From assembly GCA_963277665.1 (NCBI GenBank), contig OY728159.1, positions 1,023,451,343-1,023,515,342 on the forward strand: DNA of 64,000 nt, given 5' to 3'. Shown here piece after piece: positions 60,401 to 64,000 of this stretch. Source of the DNA: Viscum album (Eukaryota; Streptophyta; Magnoliopsida; Santalales; Viscaceae). The notes under the pieces are model-generated. The model did not search any database and was not told the origin of the DNA. It was given only the letters and a program-made list of their open reading frames with translations. The position numbers were made by a program, and so were the translations under genes. How positions within the stretch are numbered: position 1 is the stretch's first letter; the number at the start of each line of letters is the position of its first letter.

Positions 60401-60550
60401 TATAAATGGAATCGACATTATGTGATTCAATAGTTTAAATAGTAATTTTATGGTTGTCTTCCATCACTTTTATATTTTTCTTGCTTTTGTATGGATATAA
60501 TAATTATCTATATGTTTTGGATGAGACAATGTTGACCAAATATTAAAAGT
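57431..60550. other. AT-rich region, nothing recognised
   Basis: No open frame above 80 codons, no gypsy motif on either strand and no clear match to other parts of the window were seen. Composition is like D1, so it is probably decayed transposon DNA beyond the right end of D3. Confidence 0.4.
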
Positions 60551-62533
60551 TGATCACATTTCATACTAAATAGTTCAATGGTGGTGCCTTGGTTAAACGA
60601 TTCTAGGTGGACCTCATTATGGATTTATGTAACGATAGGTTGCATTTTAATAAAAAAAAATTCTATTTAAAAATGTATTTAAAATAAGGGCTTGGAGTAC
60701 ATTTTCAAATTTTGGGAAATGGGTTATTTGAGAAATGGGTTTTTTAATTGTATTTAGAAATGTAAAAGTGGTTTCTTGAAGAAGGTTTTAATAGGATTTT
60801 ATAGATGGGATTTGTGAGAGTAAAATGGAATGTGAAAACTTTTAAAATGGTATTAAAATGCAATTTTACTATGTTTAAAAAAAATATAGATGATCTTAGT
60901 TTAATGTTTTTTTTGTTTCACCTCATGGGGGTGAATCACTATTTCCAAAATCTTGTGTTCTTGTTTGGTCTCATGGTTTTTTCCCAGTTTGTTCTTTATT
61001 GCGTGAATATGGATGATGTATGTGTATCTAATTGAGAACTATTTTTTGGTATCAAAGTGATGTGTTAATTTAGATTCAAATTATAAAAAACATCGAGGGA
61101 TGGGATAGGTTTTAGGATTATTTGATATTATAGGATAGACCCCAAGTAAAAATAACCCTTCTCATGAGTTTGTGAGATTATAATATAGGATGTGTACATT
61201 ATTTTCTACTTCCTTTTTGTTTTTACTATGTTATTTTGACAGGATATGGATTTTTTTGGGGAGATTATATTGATTCCTTTCCCCAGCATGATTGATATTT
61301 TCTTTGTGGGACTGCCATGACATGGAGTACATATTATATTTTATGGATATAACCTCCATGAGTGAGATTTTTTGATTTAGAATGATGTTCCATCAATGAG
61401 TGATATGGTTGGGAATGATGGATAGATGTTATATTAGTCTTGAGTGAGTTAACATGACCCACTATGCAATATTGAATATTTGGGCCACAACGGACATAAT
61501 GTGGTATGATTTGTTTACTGTCATGTGTCATTTATGGTTTTTCCTACCATGATTCAATAGGTAGTGGGTGGTTGGGGATTTATCCTCTTATTTGTGGGAA
61601 GGGACTATCTGATTCTTAGTATGCGATCAAGAAAATATGAAACCTGAATGTATGTACTTGGTTACAAGTTGGTAACCTAACATGAAACCCAACCAAACAT
61701 CATATGGGAAGGGTTAGTATTGTCGTATTCATTGACTTCATTATAGAATGGTTCCAAAGAACTTTTGGAAATGTATCATGGTCTTCTAGTTATCAAGTGA
61801 TAGCTTCGAATTATTTCTTGTATGTACATTGTGAGTTTTGTTTCTTGGAAGGGGTGTTGAGATATCATGGAAACACTATATATAAACATCCAACATATCA
61901 AACTATCTCTAAATATTATTGGGGAATATGGTATTTTGTTTTTGTTATGGGAATTATTCCTCACCTAACCCATGTACATGGCATGGGTTTTGATGTACAT
62001 GGTGAGATTTTCATGATTAATATTCGGGAACCGGTACTGCTGGGATAAGGATACAAGATACTAGTTTATTATGATATAGATAATGATTGTTTTGTTAGAA
62101 TATTATGTTATTTGTGATACCAGATAATTTATTTACTTCATATTATTGTTTATCATGTTTACTAGAAATTCGGATGCTATTTTATTTATATATATGATGA
62201 TGTCTATGTGTTGTTTATCTACAATTTATTTTGATTGTATTGATGTATAATATTGATTGATTACTATTTTTTATTCTATATTTCATAGTTATGTTTTGAT
62301 TCCTATTTATATATATATTGGTTTTTATTTTTAACTATATACAGACCTACCATGCAATATTTATAGAAGATATAAACATGGAACTTAGGTTTTTTAGAGA
62401 AAATAGTCCCTATATGAATATTTATTCCCTTTTCGACTAGTTAGAAGACTATTAAATATGAGGAGGGGTTCCTAAAGTCATACAATGACCTCTGTTTTGG
62501 TACTTCCATTTTTATATAGGTAGGGGTGTTACA
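60550..62533 (+). repeat. Possible plus-strand LTR remnant ending at 62533
   Basis: The stretch ends taggggtgttaca, the form of LTR end seen in B and D1 (there inverted). About 1.1 kb before the end is a short zone of ccatgagtgag/catcaatgagtgat repeats (61360-61460), the relative position at which D1-type and B LTRs carry repeats. Frames at 60805-61035 and 61704-62048 (76 and 114 codons, plus) are open but match nothing I know. The next bases do not give a convincing primer site. Confidence 0.3.
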
Positions 62534-64000
62534 AATATCATTATTTTGAGGAACATGTCACTTGCAATGACATTATCCTTTATCAAGAGGCATAATATTC
62601 TCAAAAGTAGGAACATGAATATGCATTTATATCCATTATCATATAAATATATACATAATAAATCCCTTAAAAAAGAGCTCCCCCTATAGATATTATTATT
62701 CCATGTATATATAAATATATATTACTAGATGCAGTTTTCACACCAATATATTGTCAAAAACTAAAATAATTATCCACAAATACCAATATAAAATATATTT
62801 TTATATGGATATATAAAAATAGTATAACATCATAGAATCAAAAAATAATCATTATAATGTAATTATTATAACAATTATGCATGAGGAAATGGTTATATTG
62901 AAATTACTTATATATATATATATTTACTTTTTAGGAATTCAAATTCAATTATTGATAAATATAAAACAAATATAATTCCATGAATTGAAGTTTAAAATTA
63001 TAAAATGATATCATTGATCTAATACCCATAAAAATGTAAAATTATTTCATTATTGTATAGTTGAGGAAGAAAACCCGCTCAAACCTTGCACTACATGCAA
63101 CACATAACCATAATTATTGAGGTCATCACCATCAACTACCACTAAAAAAATATGAATCCATAATTTAAAAAATAAAAATATACAATTTAACTAACAAAAT
63201 ATTAAAACATTTTTCTTTTAGAGAGAATCATCCTTAAATTAATAAAACAATAGGTGAGAAACCAACCAGAAAAAGAACAATGAATATCTAATAACAAATA
63301 AACAATAATAGAAACACCTTGAACAATTGCTAGAAATATATTTTGATGGCGTATTTCTAGTGAGGAAATATAGACACCTCTAATAAATTTGGTACCGATT
63401 AGGGAGTCATAGGAGAAACCATGAACATAAAAAACACCACCATTACACTAATTATAAATTTTCAGTAACATTAGATAATATAAGTATTCCAAAAGAATAA
63501 TATTTAAGATGATAATGAATCCACCGAAAACCAATAAAACTAAATGAAATTTTCAATTTATTTTATCCATATAGTATAAAACTAAATCATGAATACTTGA
63601 AACTGGTATAAAAAGGATCATCACATTCAATAAACATTCACCAAACCAATAGGGATATGTGTTTGTGAAATTTCAATGATCGAAAATAAATCAAGAATGG
63701 TCTACATCATGAAAGACCATATATGGGTTCTAGTATGGTGTATCAAGAAGAAATGGAAGTATAAGGGAACACATGGGGGAAAATGAAAAACTAAAGGATG
63801 AAAAAAATCATATACCATGGGGAACATATCTAGGAAAAGAATAAAAATATGTTCAAACTCTCACCCATATCAATTTTATATAAGGGTCTAATATCACTGA
63901 ATAATCTTCTCACATGCTTGACAATGTGAATATTCTAATGAACCATTGGTCTAGAAGTTCCACCACCATGGTATGAGTGAACCACATAGGATAAAAATTA
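62534..64000. other. AT-rich end of window, nothing recognised
   Basis: If an LTR does end at 62533 this would be the interior of another element, but no gag motif was found on the plus strand. A short AT run lies near 62909-62924. No feature can be supported. Confidence 0.4.

Noticed and set aside
61704..62048. 114-codon plus-strand frame as a host gene
   Set aside because: No recognisable domain, no neighbouring exon signals I could link, and it sits in what may be an LTR. Kept only as a note.

Overview
This window looks like intergenic chromatin from a seed plant with a large, retrotransposon-rich genome. I found no intact host gene, no rRNA or tRNA gene and no CRISPR array. Everything I could identify is transposable-element DNA, mostly Ty3/gypsy LTR retrotransposons at different stages of decay and nested inside one another. 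Long LTRs (about 2.4 to 3.9 kb), initiator-Met-type primer sites and chromovirus-type polyproteins point to an angiosperm. The species cannot be told from this sequence.

Layout. (1) 1-7748: element A, a plus-strand chromovirus (Tekay/Del-like). The window opens inside its 5' LTR; a gag-pol with stops and frameshifts and a complete 3' LTR follow. (2) 7749-~18760: element D1, an AT-rich and much older minus-strand gypsy element. It has an LTR remnant (interrupted by A), a decayed pol with readable reverse transcriptase and integrase motifs, and a second LTR. (3) ~19290-57430: the remains of a minus-strand Athila/Tat-type element, D3. A gag tail and protease are readable at 32570-33985. Two diverged 2.4-2.5 kb copies (E1 at about 19290-25270, E2 at about 54950-57430) may be its LTRs. 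E1 is interrupted by a 3.3 kb foldback element F made of inverted, tandemly repeated hairpin units (20064-23382). A D1-type LTR (L3, about 26420-31622) lies between E1 and the protease. (4) 34097-54047: element B, minus strand, inserted in the D3 gag with a perfect 5-bp target-site duplication (ccatg). It has 3.2 kb LTRs around a 3.5 kb interior with no recognisable protein, so it resembles a LARD. (5) 41482-51574: element C, plus strand, inserted in one LTR of B. Its 3.8-3.9 kb LTRs are CpG-rich, and its 2.3 kb interior keeps gag and protease relics plus the integrase tail but has lost reverse transcriptase, RNase H and the integrase core. (6) 57431-64000: AT-rich and mostly unassigned, with a possible plus-strand LTR end at 62533.

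The nesting gives relative ages: D3 and D1 are oldest, B is younger than D3, C is younger than B, and A is younger than D1. Base composition agrees. CpG is common in C, intermediate in A and B, and nearly absent in D1/D3. The most unusual object is foldback F; the clearest historical record is the C-in-B-in-D3 nest with its target-site duplications. All domain calls come from reading translations by eye, without database searches, and the boundaries of D1, L2, L3, E1 and E2 are approximate.
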